Assembly: GCF_900104025.1 (NCBI RefSeq)
Contig: NZ_FNIQ01000004.1
Span: 124,001 to 188,000, forward strand
Direction: 5' to 3'
DNA: 64,000 nucleotides
From: Geodermatophilus sp. DSM 45219
GTDB taxonomy: Bacteria > Actinomycetota > Actinomycetes > Mycobacteriales > Geodermatophilaceae
The notes beneath the pieces are model-generated. The model saw only the letters and a list, made by a program, of their open reading frames with translations. It searched no databases and was not told the DNA's origin. The translations under genes and the position numbers were made by a program. Shown piece by piece: positions 34,366-43,183 of this stretch (its first letter is position 1; the number at the start of each line of letters is the position of its first letter).

Positions 34366-34535
34366 ACAGGCGGACGTCGGACATCTCTGCGCGCTCGAAC
34401 TGGGTGGCGATGTCGGCCGTGGTGCTGCGGTAGGTGGTCAGCATGTCGAGGGGCATGCCGGCCGCCCCGCGCGGAGAACCTGGTCGCCAGATCCTGACCG
34501 CGCGGAGCAGCAGCGGCGATGGCTGGAGAGGTGCG

Positions 34536-34943
34536 TCAGCCCAGCGAGGCGACGAGCTCTCGGCAGGCCTGCTCGCAGCGGCGGCACGCCTCCGCGCAGA
34601 CCCGGCAGTGCTCGTGCATGGAGGCGTGCTGCCCGCACTCGTCGCCGCATGCCTTGCAGGCCGCGGCGCAGGCCTCGAGGACCGCGCGGGTCAGGTTGGC
34701 GTCGTAGCCGGTGTGGCGGGACAGCACGCGGCCGGTGGCGTCGCAGACGTCGGCGCAGTCGAGGTTGGTGCGGATGCACGTGGTGAGCTCGGCGACCGAG
34801 TCCTCGCTCAGGCAGGCGTCGGCGCAGGCGGTGCAGGCCTGAGCGCACTCGACGCACGCCTCGATGCACTCCCGCAGCTTGTCGCGATCCACCCCGCCGA
34901 GGTCCTTCGGGTAGGTCTCGAGCATCTGGCCTGCAACGGTCAC
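34536..34943 (-). CDS. Cys-rich four-helix copper-binding protein (DUF326/Csp-like)
   Basis: A 135-residue cytosolic protein full of CxxxC repeats: CIEACVECAQACTACADACL, CIRTNLDCADVCDATG, CAAACKACGDECGQHASMHE and HCRVCAEACRRCEQACRELV. This is the copper storage protein (Csp)/DUF326 pattern, where Cys line the core of a four-helix bundle and hold many Cu(I) ions. No signal peptide is seen, as in the cytosolic Csp3 type. Start is GTG at 34943 with GGAGGACACC upstream. It buffers copper, which fits the surrounding redox genes. Confidence 0.9.
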   Translation of the reverse strand: MTVAGQMLETYPKDLGGVDRDKLRECIEACVECAQACTACADACLSEDSVAELTTCIRTNLDCADVCDATGRVLSRHTGYDANLTRAVLEACAAACKACGDECGQHASMHEHCRVCAEACRRCEQACRELVASLG

Positions 34944-35142
34944 GGTGTCCTCCTCGAACGTGCCGGCGGTGGGCGTCGTCGGGACGCCTGTGGCTGCCGC
35001 CTGGCGCAGATCGACCTACCCCGGTCAGGCGTCCGCCGCACGGATGTCACGAATCAGTCATGCCCCGCGATGTCCTGAGATGCGCGGCGGGAGAGGGCGT
35101 GGTCGGCTCGACCGGATAGCCATGCAGCGGAGGAGGAGTGCG

Positions 35143-37588
35143 ATGGGGCGCATCGACCGGATCGCCGAACCGTGGGGGACTCGCACGCCGTACGGGCCGG
35201 GAGAGACCTGGCCGACGCGGGTGGACTCCTACCTGGCCGACGGGCTGACCGAGGACGACGTCGACCGCTGGGTCCAGACGGCGTCGATCCTGCACTCCAA
35301 CGGCGATGCCTACGACATGGCGGTCAAGGATGGGCAGATCGTGGGCGTCCGCGGCCGGGCCGTCGACCGGGTCAACCACGGCCGGCTGGGACCACGGCTG
35401 GCAGGCCAACAACTCCCCGGACCGGCTGACCAGGCCGCTGATCCGCCGGGACGGCGAGCTGGTGGAGACCGACTGGGACACCGCGATGGACGCCGTCGCC
35501 GGCCGGGCCAAGGAGTTGCTCGACGAGCGCGGCCCGAGCTCGATCGCCTTCTACACGACCGGGCAGCTGTTCCTTGAGGAGTACTACACCCTGGGCCTGA
35601 TCGCGCACGGCGGGATCGGCACGAACCACGTCGACGGCAACACTCGGTTGTGCACGGCCACCGCTGCGGCGGCGCTGAAGGAGACGTTCGCCTCCGACGG
35701 GCAGCCCGGGAGCTACACCGACGTCGACCATGCCGACGTCATCGTGCTCTACGGGCACAACATGGCCGAGACGCAGACCGTGCTGTGGAGCAGGGTGCTG
35801 GACCGGCTCGCAGGGCCGAATCCGCCGCAGGTGATCTGCGTCGATCCCCGAGAGACGCCGGTCGCCCGTGCAGCCACCGTGCACCTCGCCCCGTGGCCGG
35901 GCACCAACGTGATGCTGATGAACGCGCTGCTGCACGAGATCATCGGCAACGGCTGGGTCGACCGCGGCTACGTCGACGCGCACACCGTCGGCTTCGACGA
36001 GCTGGCGAAGCGGGTGCAGGACTACCCGCCCGAGGTCGCCGCCGAGGTGTGCGACGTCCCGGTCGAGCAGATCCGGGAGGCCGCCCGCATCATCGGGCAG
36101 GCCCAGCGGCTCCTGTCCACCGTGCTGCAGGGCTTCTACCAGTCGCACCAGGCCACCGCCGCGGCCGTGCAGGTCAACAACATCAACGTCGTCCGCGGCA
36201 TGCTGGGCAAGCCGGGCTGCGGGATCCTGCAGATGAACGGCCAGCCCACCGCCCAGAACACCCGCGAGGCCGGCGCCGACGGCGACCTGCCGGCCTTCCG
36301 CAACTGGTCCAACGACAGCCACATCCAGGACCTGGCCCGGGTCTGGAACGTCGACCCCATGGACATCCCGCACTACTCGCCGCCGACGCACATCATGCAG
36401 CAGCTGCGCTACATCGAAGAGGGCTCGATCCGGTTCTTCTACGTCACCGCCACCAATCCGGCGGTGTCCCTGCCTGAGCTGACACGCATCCGCTCCCTGC
36501 TCTCCCAGGAGCGGCTGTTCCTGGTCGTACAGGACCTGTTCCTGACCGAGACCGCGCAGCTCGCCGACGTCGTCCTCCCCGCGGCCACATGGGGGGAGAA
36601 GACCGGCACCTTCACCAACGTCGACCGAACGGTGCACCTGTCGGAGAAGGCCGTCGACCCACCGGGGGAGGCGCGACCGGACCTCGACATCGTGATCGAC
36701 TTCGCCCACCGGCTGGACCTCCGCGACAAGGACGGCGCCCCGCTGGTGAAGTGGTCGGACCCCGAGGGCGCGTTCGAGGGGTGGAAGGAGTGCTCGAAGG
36801 GCCGGCCCTGTGACTACAGCGGTCTCTCCTACGACAAGCTGCGAGGTCGCAGCGGCATCCAGTGGCCGGTCACCGACGAGCACCCCGACGGCACCGAGCA
36901 CATCTACGTCGACGGGCAGTTCTGGGCGCAACCCGACTACTGCGAGAGCTACGGCCGGGACTTGGTCACCGGGGCCCCGCTGGACGAGACCGAGTACCGC
37001 GCGCTCAACCCGACCGGTCGGGCGGTGCTCAAGGCCGCGGAGTACCTGCCGCCGCACGAACTGATCGGCGTGGACTTCCCCTTCCAGCTCATCACAGGCC
37101 GCACGCTGTACCACTTCCACACGCGCACCAAGACCGCCCGCGCACCGCAGCTGCAGGCGGCGGCACCGGAGGTGTGGGTGGAGATGTCGGCCTCCGACGC
37201 CGCCGACCGTGGCTGGTCCGAGGGCGACCTGCTTGCGGTGACGACCCCGCGGGGCCGGGTGGAGGCGAAGCTCCGGATCAGCGGCATCCGGCCGGGGGTG
37301 CTGTTCTTGCCGTTCCACTACGGCTACTGGGATCAACCCGCCGGGCACGAACCCGACGGCCACGGACGGGCGGCGAACGAGCTGACCCTCACCGACTGGG
37401 ACCCATGCTCCAAGCAGCCGATCTTCAAGACCGCCGCGGCCAACGCCACCCGGCTGGCCCCCGGCGACGGCCCGGCAGCGGCACCGACGACCACCGGCTC
37501 GAGGCCCGTCGCCGGGGACGTGCCCCCGACCCGGGGCGGAGCTGCGGCCGAGGCCGTCGAGGAGCTCGCGACCGGAGGTGCGCGATGA
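35143..37588 (+). pseudogene. Molybdopterin oxidoreductase with N-terminal frameshift
   Basis: The first 82 codons (ATG at 35143 after AGGAGGAG) run in one frame to VRGRAVDRVNHGRLG. Near 35390 the homology jumps to another frame, HGWQANNSPDRLTRP, and continues to the stop at 37588. About 11 bases seem lost compared with the usual GRLGPKxLYGWQ joint. The rest is a complete bis-MGD enzyme: NTRLCTATAA with the likely Mo-ligating Cys, VLYGHNMAETQTVLWSR, QMNGQPTAQNTREAGADGDL, VLPAATWGEKTGTFTNVDR and the C-terminal FHYGYWDQP domain. The N-terminal [4Fe-4S] Cys positions read TASILHSNGDAYD, with no Cys. It resembles nitrate reductase/formate dehydrogenase-like proteins. It is a pseudogene unless the shift is a sequencing error or recoded. 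Confidence 0.72.
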
Positions 37589-38067
37589 AACTGGGACTGG
37601 CCATCGAGGAGCTGCACCGGTCGGAGAACCACCTCGCCCGGGTACTGCTCGCCGTCTCCGACCGGCACAAGGCCGACCACGAGGTCTTCTACGTCGCCCG
37701 CGACATCGCCGGCTGGTCCCAGCGGCACGTCACCGAGCTCGCCCGCATCGGCGCCGACTTCGGCGTCGACCTGGATCCCGAGCCCGAGGGCGAGCCGGGC
37801 ATCCTCGAGAAGCTCCAGCAGGCGACCTCGGATCTGCTCGGTCGTCGTCCCGAACCTGGGCTGCTTCTGCTCGCCGGCCTGCGGCACGTGCACCGGGAGG
37901 CGGCTGGGGTCTCCCTGGACTGGGAATTGCTGGCGCAGGCGGCGCAGGGCGCCCGGAAGCGGGAGCTGCTCGGCCTGGCCGAGCGCTGCCACCCCGACAC
38001 GTTGCGGCAGATGCGCTGGGCCAACGCAAAGCTCAAGGAGTCCGCGACCCAGGCCCTGGTGAGCTGA
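37585..38067 (+). CDS. Conserved hypothetical helical protein
   Basis: A 160-residue soluble, almost all-helical protein: LAIEELHRSENHLARVLLAV, RHKADHEVFYVARDIAGWSQ, LLLLAGLRHVHREAAGVSLD and MRWANAKLKESATQAL. Scattered His/Glu (SENHLAR, DRHKADHEVF) give a ferritin-like look but no complete metal site. The ATG overlaps the molybdo-gene stop by 4 bp, and it leads 2 bp into the next gene, so all three form one operon. It may help the oxidoreductase; that is inference. Confidence 0.65.
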   Translation: MKLGLAIEELHRSENHLARVLLAVSDRHKADHEVFYVARDIAGWSQRHVTELARIGADFGVDLDPEPEGEPGILEKLQQATSDLLGRRPEPGLLLLAGLRHVHREAAGVSLDWELLAQAAQGARKRELLGLAERCHPDTLRQMRWANAKLKESATQALVS

Positions 38068-38069
38068 CC

Positions 38070-38729
38070 ATGACCACCCCGCAGACCCGCGTCGTCCTCC
38101 GACCGCTGGCCACACCGCTGCCACTCGGCTTCCTGGCCCTGGCCCTGGCCACAACGGTTTTCGCCACCGTCCAGCTCGGCTGGATCCCGCCCACCGAGGG
38201 CCGGGTGGCCGCCCTCACCGCGCTGGTCGCGACCGTGCCGCTGCAGCTCACCGCGGCGGTCATCGGCTTCCTGGCGCGCGACCCGGTGGCCGCCACCGGG
38301 ATGGGCGTCCTCAGTGGCACGTGGGCGGTCGTCGGGCTCACCACCGTGACCTCCCCGCCCGGCACCGCCAGCAAGGGCCTCGGGGTCCTCCTGATCGTTG
38401 CGGGGATCTCGATGTTCGTCCCCGCGTCCGCCGGTATCTCCAAGCTCGTCCCGGCCGCCGTCATGGCGCTGGCCGGCATCCGCTTCCTGGTCACCGGCGC
38501 CTACGAGCTCACCGGGTCTGCGAGCTGGAAGACGACGGCCGGCTGGGTGGGCCTGGCCCTCGCGGTGCTGGCCCTCTACGCGGCCCTGGCCCTCGAACTC
38601 GAGGGGGCCCGCGGGAGGACCGTCCTCCCAGCCGGCCGGCATGGTCCGGCCGAGGCAGCGGTCCGCGGCGAGGGGTCGCTCGAGCCCGACGCGCTGGCTC
38701 GAGAGGCGGGGATTCGACCGCAGCTCTGA
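38070..38729 (+). CDS. GPR1/FUN34/YaaH-like membrane protein (acetate/succinate transporter family)
   Basis: A 219-residue protein with six hydrophobic helices. It starts with LATPLPLGFLALALATTVFA, resembling the NPxPLGLxxFAxT signature of SatP, and includes PLQLTAAVIGFLARDPVAAT, LGVLLIVAGISMFVPAS and WVGLALAVLALYAALALELE. SatP relatives move acetate, succinate or other small acids with protons. The signature is degenerate, so substrate is uncertain. The 35-residue tail is hydrophilic. It is last in the operon with the molybdo-enzyme; carrying formate or acetate would fit. Confidence 0.65.
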   Translation: MTTPQTRVVLRPLATPLPLGFLALALATTVFATVQLGWIPPTEGRVAALTALVATVPLQLTAAVIGFLARDPVAATGMGVLSGTWAVVGLTTVTSPPGTASKGLGVLLIVAGISMFVPASAGISKLVPAAVMALAGIRFLVTGAYELTGSASWKTTAGWVGLALAVLALYAALALELEGARGRTVLPAGRHGPAEAAVRGEGSLEPDALAREAGIRPQL

Positions 38730-38926
38730 GCGAGCCGCGCCGCTGAGCAGTCCCCGGGTCTCGACCGGCACCCTGCTGGCTGCCCTGCTGCTCCGACTGC
38801 GGGACCGCCGCTACCGGGCGCATCGCCGAGGCCGAGGGCGCTTCGGGGTCGCGGAGTGGCCTGACGTCAGAGCCAGGACCGGGCTCGCCGTTGTTGTGGC
38901 CGCGATGTCGATGCACCTTCGTATCC

Positions 38927-39554
38927 CTACGGCCATCCCCGCTCGAGCAGTGGGGTGATGGTGACCTCGTTGAGCACCACGTCCGGTGGGGCGGACGCGA
39001 TCCAGCTGATCAGGCGGGCGACCTGATCGGGAGCCAGCGCGTCGGCGGACAGGGCCGGCTCCGCGGAGCCGGCCCGATCTTCCGGTGACCAGACCCCCAG
39101 CTGGTGTCCATGGCGCCGGGATACAAGACACAGGCGCGGATGCGGTGCGGCCTGCCGTTGGCCGCGAGTGCCTGGTGAGGCCGGTGAGCCCGAACTTGGC
39201 CGAGCGGTAGGCCGCGGCGTTCGCCCCAGGCTGCGACGTCGAGCTCACCACGGGACCGGGCACATCAGTCCCGGCCGCGTTGACCAGGACGTCGACGGTG
39301 CCCAGGTCAGCGCGCACCTGGCCCATCGCCCACTCGATCGACTTGGCATCGGCGAGGTCCACCACGACCGCTCTCGCGCGGACCCCTGCAGCGCGGACCT
39401 GCTCCGCGGTCTCCTCCAGGTCCGTGGAGCCGCGGGCCAGTACCGCGACGTCGGCGCCGTCGGCAGCCAGGGCCAAAGCCGTGGCTCGGCCCAGACCGAT
39501 GCTGCCGCCGGTAACCAACGCGATGCGCTCACGCAGCCCAGTTGAACTGCTCAT
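38927..39554 (-). pseudogene. Short-chain dehydrogenase, broken by deletion and frameshifts
   Basis: The minus-strand start MSSSTGLRERIALVTGGSIG and the cofactor motif TGGSIGLGRATALAL are intact, as are DLADAKSIEWAM and VDVLVNAAGTDVPGPVV. The helix that should follow is missing, and the sequence jumps to AAAYRSAKFGLTGLT (YxxxK). It then shifts frame to VLYPGAMDTS-like and SADALAPDQVARLISWIASA, ending at TAG 38927. At least one internal deletion of about 40 codons and two frameshifts abolish function. Confidence 0.8.
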
Positions 39555-40151
39555 TCCGGCCTCCGGTGTCCCCGTCACGGCCGCTGGGGCAAGCCTGCCC
39601 GCGACGGGCAACTGGTGCTGAGCAAGGTCGACGGGCAGGGGTCGTGACACCCGCCGGCGGAGTTGACTCGGCCTTGCGCCGGAACCTTCAGCAGCGAAGC
39701 CTGACGGGCATCGTCCAGCCGTTTGCCGCCACCGCGCGGTCAGCTCCGTCAGGAGGACCGCACGATGGGCCGCTCATCCGCGTCACGGGGACCAGGAATG
39801 GCGCCTTGCGCTATGCCATGGCTGCGCGGGTCCCGCTTCACCGGTTGGGGCCACGTGGGACCACGGGACATCGGATCTCCACGTCGACCCCACCGGTGGT
39901 GGCGTTGCCCCGCCGCCACGCCCCCGGGCGCGTCGAGCTCGAAGTCCGGTTGACCGCGGCGGAGGAGGGCCCTGTGCGCACGGCTGTCGAAGCGTCCCAG
40001 CTCATTCGGCGCCGTGCAGTCCGGGCCGGGTGCAGCTGTGCCAGCTCGGATGCATGCGGGAACAGACTCAGCGAGCGTCCGTTCGGCCGCTGGTGCTATT
40101 CGCGACGCTGGCCCGCAGTCGCCATCGGCCACTCTCCGGCCGGCGATTCCG
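39555..40151. other. Long stretch without a supported gene
   Basis: About 600 bases. A 62-codon frame at 39765-39953 has a strong AGGAGG site 8 bases upstream of its ATG, but its residues are low-complexity Arg/Pro/Ser with no domain. I see no tRNA, repeat or strong hairpin. Confidence 0.35.
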
Positions 40152-40381
40152 CTAGCAGGCGTCCTGGTGTTCGCGGTGCGGGACCAGGCTGCAGCTGCCC
40201 AGATGCCGAAGGTTCTCGTTGAGCGTCTGGGCGACGATGTCGTGCTCAGCGTCCGACCAAGCGGCACCGCCGACCAGGTAAGCAGCGAGTGCGCAGCGCG
40301 GCTGAGCTCCAACGAGACCGGCGTAGCCCCACCACAAGTCGGTCGGCGGCAAGGCGCCCAGCCGCCAAGAGAGGACGGTCA
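40152..40381 (-). CDS. Small conserved actinobacterial protein, possibly 5'-truncated
   Basis: About 76 residues: WRLGALPPTDLWWGYAGLVG, then YLVGGAAWSDAEHDIVAQTL and NENLRHLGSCSLVPH. The WW(R/G)Y...D.D..A.ALNE..... pattern resembles short uncharacterised proteins common in this family. The start is unclear; a TTG near 40381 is possible. The protein may have lost its N-terminus. Confidence 0.4.
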
Positions 40382-40834
40382 ACGGGCAGGCAGAAGTCGC
40401 ACGCCCGCGCCCGGGAGCACGCAGGAGGTGCTCACCGTCCCGACGGCCCCCGACGCCAGCCGCATCACCGCGGCGGTGGCGTCGGGCACGTCGCGGCTCT
40501 CCCGCGTGGACGGCGCCGCGCCACCGACGACTTCGTGGACTCGGCGTGGCGGTGATCCGCCTGCTGATCGGTGCTTGGAGGCGGAGCGGCACGATTGCGG
40601 AAGGGAAGGACGCCCGACCGGACGAGGGCCGTTTGCCCGTCGGCCGCGAAGGGGTAGCCGCAGGCCACGCGGGCGATCACAGCCGGCGGACCTGCTGCCC
40701 GCGAGAGGAGACCGGCGTGACCGGCTCGGTGTTGGGCGCAGGGCTGGCCGCCGCGGCGGCGGTGCTGGCTCTCGGGGGATGTGCGAGCACGCAGGAGGGC
40801 GACGTTCGCGACGTCGCGGCGGCGTTCGTCGACC

Positions 40835-40859
40835 GGGACTGCTGCAGCTTCGGTTGACA
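40835..40859 (+). repeat. IS3-family terminal inverted repeat (orfB end)
   Basis: GGGACTGCTGC followed by AGCTTCGGTTGACA. It pairs with 42074-42098 with three mismatches. It lies downstream of the orfB stop. Confidence 0.85.
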
Positions 40860-40873
40860 GCGGTTGGGGCTGA

Positions 40874-41752
40874 TCATGCTGCTACGGCAGCCTGACTGGT
40901 GAAGGCAAGCTCGTACTCGACCGGGGTGAGCTTGCCGAGGGCACGCTGCCGGCGGCGCCGGTTGTAGGTGTGTTCGATCCAGAACACGACTGCGTTGTGG
41001 AGCTCGTCGCGGGTGCGCCAGCGCCGGCGATCCAGGACGTTCTTCTGCAGCAGCGCGTGCCAGGACTCCATGGCGGCGTTGTCGCCCGCGGAGGCGACGC
41101 GGCCCATCGAGCCCTGCAGACCGGCGGCGGTCAGGACGGCCCGGAAGGATCGTGCTCGAAATTGGGATCCGCGGTCGCTGTGCACCACCACCACACCCGT
41201 CGGCTGGCGCCGGGCAACGGTTGTGCGTAGCGCGGTGACGGCCAGCTGGGCGGTCATTCGCTCGTCAAGGGCGTAGCCGACGATTCGGTTGCTGAACAGG
41301 TCCTTGATCGCGCAGCAGTAGAGCTTGCCCTCGGCGGTGGGGTGTTCGGTGATGTCGGTGACCCAGACCTGATCGGGGCGCTGCGCGGTGAAGTTCCGCT
41401 GCACGTGGTCGTCGTGCACCGCCGGGCCAGGCGTCTTGCCCGCGCCTCGCCGGCCCTTGCGCACGGTCGTCGACCACAGCTTCTGCTGGGAGCACAGTCG
41501 CCAGATGCGCCGCTCACCGGCGATCAGGCCGGCGCCAGCGACTTCGTCGGCGAGGAACCGGTAGCCGAACTCCGGGTCCTCGCCGTGGGCGTCGATGAGG
41601 GCGTTGGTGAGGTAAGCGTCCTCGAGGTCACGCTGGCTGATGGGCGCGGCAGTCCAGGCGTAGTAGGCCTGGGCCGAGTGGCCCAGCACCCCGCAGGTCA
41701 GCCGCACGGGGATGCCCTCGGCGGCCAAGTCACGGACCAGCGGGTAGCTCAT
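40874..41752 (-). CDS. IS3-family transposase, DDE catalytic subunit (orfB)
   Basis: A 292-residue integrase-core protein. It opens with a helical region (VRLTCGVLGHSAQAYYAW) and YRFLADEVAGAGLIAGERRI of the HTH_21 type. The rve catalytic domain has Asp in VWVTDITEHPT, Asp in VVVVHSDRGSQF, and Glu in DNAAMESWHALLQKNVL, the full DDE set. The end YNRRRRQRALGKLTPVEYE is the standard C-terminus. Its ATG overlaps the orfA stop (ATGA); the CCCAAAATGA sequence there could allow a -1 frameshift to make an OrfAB fusion. Confidence 0.93.
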   Translation of the reverse strand: MSYPLVRDLAAEGIPVRLTCGVLGHSAQAYYAWTAAPISQRDLEDAYLTNALIDAHGEDPEFGYRFLADEVAGAGLIAGERRIWRLCSQQKLWSTTVRKGRRGAGKTPGPAVHDDHVQRNFTAQRPDQVWVTDITEHPTAEGKLYCCAIKDLFSNRIVGYALDERMTAQLAVTALRTTVARRQPTGVVVVHSDRGSQFRARSFRAVLTAAGLQGSMGRVASAGDNAAMESWHALLQKNVLDRRRWRTRDELHNAVVFWIEHTYNRRRRQRALGKLTPVEYELAFTSQAAVAA

Positions 41753-42033
41753 TTTGGGAGGCTGCCGGCGGCGAAGTAGGCCGCGGCGCGACGCAGAATC
41801 TCGTTCTCCATTTCTAGCCGCCGCTTCTCTCGGCGTAGCTGCACGAGCTCGTTCTGCTCGGCGCTGGTCTGCCCATCGACGACGCCGTCGTCGATGTCGG
41901 CCTGGCGCACCCAGCGGCGCACCGACTCGACCGAGATGTCGAAGTCGGCAGCGACCTCCGCCTGGCTCAGGTCACCGCGACGGGCGACCCGAACGACGTC
42001 ACGCTTGAACTCCGGCGGGAACTTCTTGGGCAC
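41749..42033 (-). CDS. IS3-family transposase, HTH subunit (orfA)
   Basis: A 94-residue protein with an IS3 OrfA helix-turn-helix (KFPPEFKRDVVRVARRGDLS, VAADFDISVESVRRWVRQAD) and a C-terminal leucine-zipper-like region (NELVQLRREKRRLEMENEIL). It binds the terminal repeats and pairs with OrfB. The GTG at 42033 follows AGAGGA; a TTG at 42057 is possible. Confidence 0.9.
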   Translation of the reverse strand: MPKKFPPEFKRDVVRVARRGDLSQAEVAADFDISVESVRRWVRQADIDDGVVDGQTSAEQNELVQLRREKRRLEMENEILRRAAAYFAAGSLPK

Positions 42034-42073
42034 AGCGACATCCTCTCCGCGAGACAAGGTCCCGCAGAACGAG

Positions 42074-42098
42074 TGTCAACTGAAGTCGCAGCAGTCCC
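42074..42098 (-). repeat. IS3-family terminal inverted repeat (orfA end)
   Basis: On the minus strand GGGACTGCTGC then GACTTCAGTTGACA. The terminal 11 bases match the other end exactly. It lies 41 bases upstream of the orfA start and probably contains the element's promoter region. Confidence 0.85.
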
Positions 42099-42375
42099 AC
42101 CCAGCCGCGACGCCGGACGCCCGGTGCGACCTCCTGGCCCCGGCCACGCGTGAAGCGCTGGAGTCCGAGGAGTCGGCGCCCTGCCCTGACGTCCTCGGAG
42201 AGCTACCGCTGGACGGCGGCACCATCGAGTCCGTGGAGATCTGGGGCGGCAACGCCCAAGTGCGGATGCCCGGGGACGCCGTGTTCCTGACCGAGACCCC
42301 CACTGGCTGGCGGGTGGTGGCGGCCGCCTGCGAGTCGCGTGGTGAGGCGCCCTACGACTGCGAGGCAGAGGGGCC

Positions 42376-42468
42376 ATGAGAGGCGTCCACCGGCTGTACG
42401 TCATCTACCTGACGGTGATCCTCCTCGGAGTCGCCTACGTCACCCTGCTGGGGTTGATGGGGCGATGA
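42376..42468 (+). CDS. Single-helix small membrane protein (30 residues)
   Basis: Starts ATGA in the stop of the interrupted lipoprotein gene and ends ATGA in the start of the DUF6766 gene, so all three are coupled. The protein is one transmembrane helix, MRGVHRLYVIYLTVILLGVA followed by YVTLLGLMGR. Such mini-proteins often assist larger membrane partners. The overlapping starts and stops are the main evidence. Confidence 0.65.
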   Translation: MRGVHRLYVIYLTVILLGVAYVTLLGLMGR

Positions 42469-43148
42469 CCGGCCGCCGTGGCCTCGTCAAGGACAACGCC
42501 CTCGGCCTGGCGTTCGGCGGGTTTTTCGTCCTCACCCTGGTCGGCCAGGCGATCTCGGGGACGGCGGACTACAACGCGCAGCAGGTCGCCAACGGCCTGG
42601 AGCCGGTCTCCTTCCTGGATTACGTGACGTCGTCGTCGTTCGGAGTCGACGTGATGGAGAACTGGCAGTCGGAGTACCTGCAGTTCTTCCTCTACATCTT
42701 CGCCACGGTGTGGCTCGTGCAGCGGGGCTCAGCGGAGTCCAAGGAGCCGGGCGACGAGGGCATGGAGTCCGACGAGGAACAGCGGGTGGGCGCTCACGCT
42801 CGGGCGGACTCCCCGGCGTGGGTGCGCGCCGGCGGCTGGCGGACGACGGTCTTCTCCCGCTCCCTCGGGCTGGTGATGGGCGGGATCTTCCTGCTCACCT
42901 GGGCGGCGTCCTCGATTGCCGGCTGGGCTGCCTACAACAGCGAGCAGCTGGCCGACAAACAGGACCCGGTGAGCTGGGTCGGCTACCTCGGCGAGGCCGA
43001 CTTCTGGAACCGCTCCTTCCAGAACTGGCAGTCGGAGATGCTGGCCGTCGGGTCGATGGCGGTGTTGTCGGTGTACTTGCGCCAGCGTGGATCGCCGGAA
43101 TCCAAGCCGGTCGGCGCCGCGCACGCTGACACCGGCGAGACCGGGTGA
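42465..43148 (+). CDS. DUF6766-family membrane protein
   Basis: A 227-residue protein made of two similar halves, each with a helix (NALGLAFGGFFVLTLVGQAI; SLGLVMGGIFLLTWAASSIA), a loop with YNAQQVANGLEPVSFLDYV or YNSEQLADKQDPVSWVGYL, and ENWQSEYLQFFLY or QNWQSEMLAVGSMAV. This repeat is the DUF6766 signature: four transmembrane helices by internal duplication. Function is unknown. It is coupled to the 30-residue helix and the interrupted lipoprotein, suggesting an envelope complex. Confidence 0.85.
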   Translation: MTGRRGLVKDNALGLAFGGFFVLTLVGQAISGTADYNAQQVANGLEPVSFLDYVTSSSFGVDVMENWQSEYLQFFLYIFATVWLVQRGSAESKEPGDEGMESDEEQRVGAHARADSPAWVRAGGWRTTVFSRSLGLVMGGIFLLTWAASSIAGWAAYNSEQLADKQDPVSWVGYLGEADFWNRSFQNWQSEMLAVGSMAVLSVYLRQRGSPESKPVGAAHADTGETG

Positions 43149-43183
43149 GGCAGTCAGCGCTCGGCGGTCCCGACGGGTGTCGT

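Larger units (their letters stand above)
40835..42098 (-). mobile_element. IS3-family insertion sequence (1264 bp)
   Basis: The element carries orfA and orfB on the minus strand, flanked by 25-bp inverted repeats (40835-40859 and 42074-42098; 22 of 25 match) and a 3-bp ACC target duplication (40832-40834 and 42099-42101). Size, two overlapping frames and the short duplication are typical of IS3. Ends, duplication and both genes are intact, so it may still move. Confidence 0.9.
40717..42379 (+). pseudogene. Lipoprotein gene interrupted by an IS3-family element
   Basis: The 5' piece (GTG at 40717 after GAGAGGAG) encodes TGSVLGAGLAAAAAVLALGG C, a lipobox LGGC, then DVRDVAAAFVD. The 3' piece from 42102 encodes PAATPDARCDLLAPATREAL and runs to TGA 42379. 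Removing 40835-42101 (element plus one ACC copy) joins 118 and 278 bases into one 396-base frame of 131 codons, reading AAFVDPAATPDARCDLL. The original protein is a small secreted lipoprotein with four or more Cys in its C-terminal half. Its stop overlaps the next gene by 4 bp, so the insertion may also reduce expression of the downstream pair. Confidence 0.85.

Noticed and set aside
34366..34456. Minus-strand piece MLTTYRSTTADIATQFERAE
   Set aside because: Looks protein-like for about 30 residues but then runs into the antisense of the propeller gene; too short to support.
39765..39953. 62-codon frame with strong ribosome site
   Set aside because: Composition is low-complexity and unlike any family; noted in the gap entry but not called as a gene.
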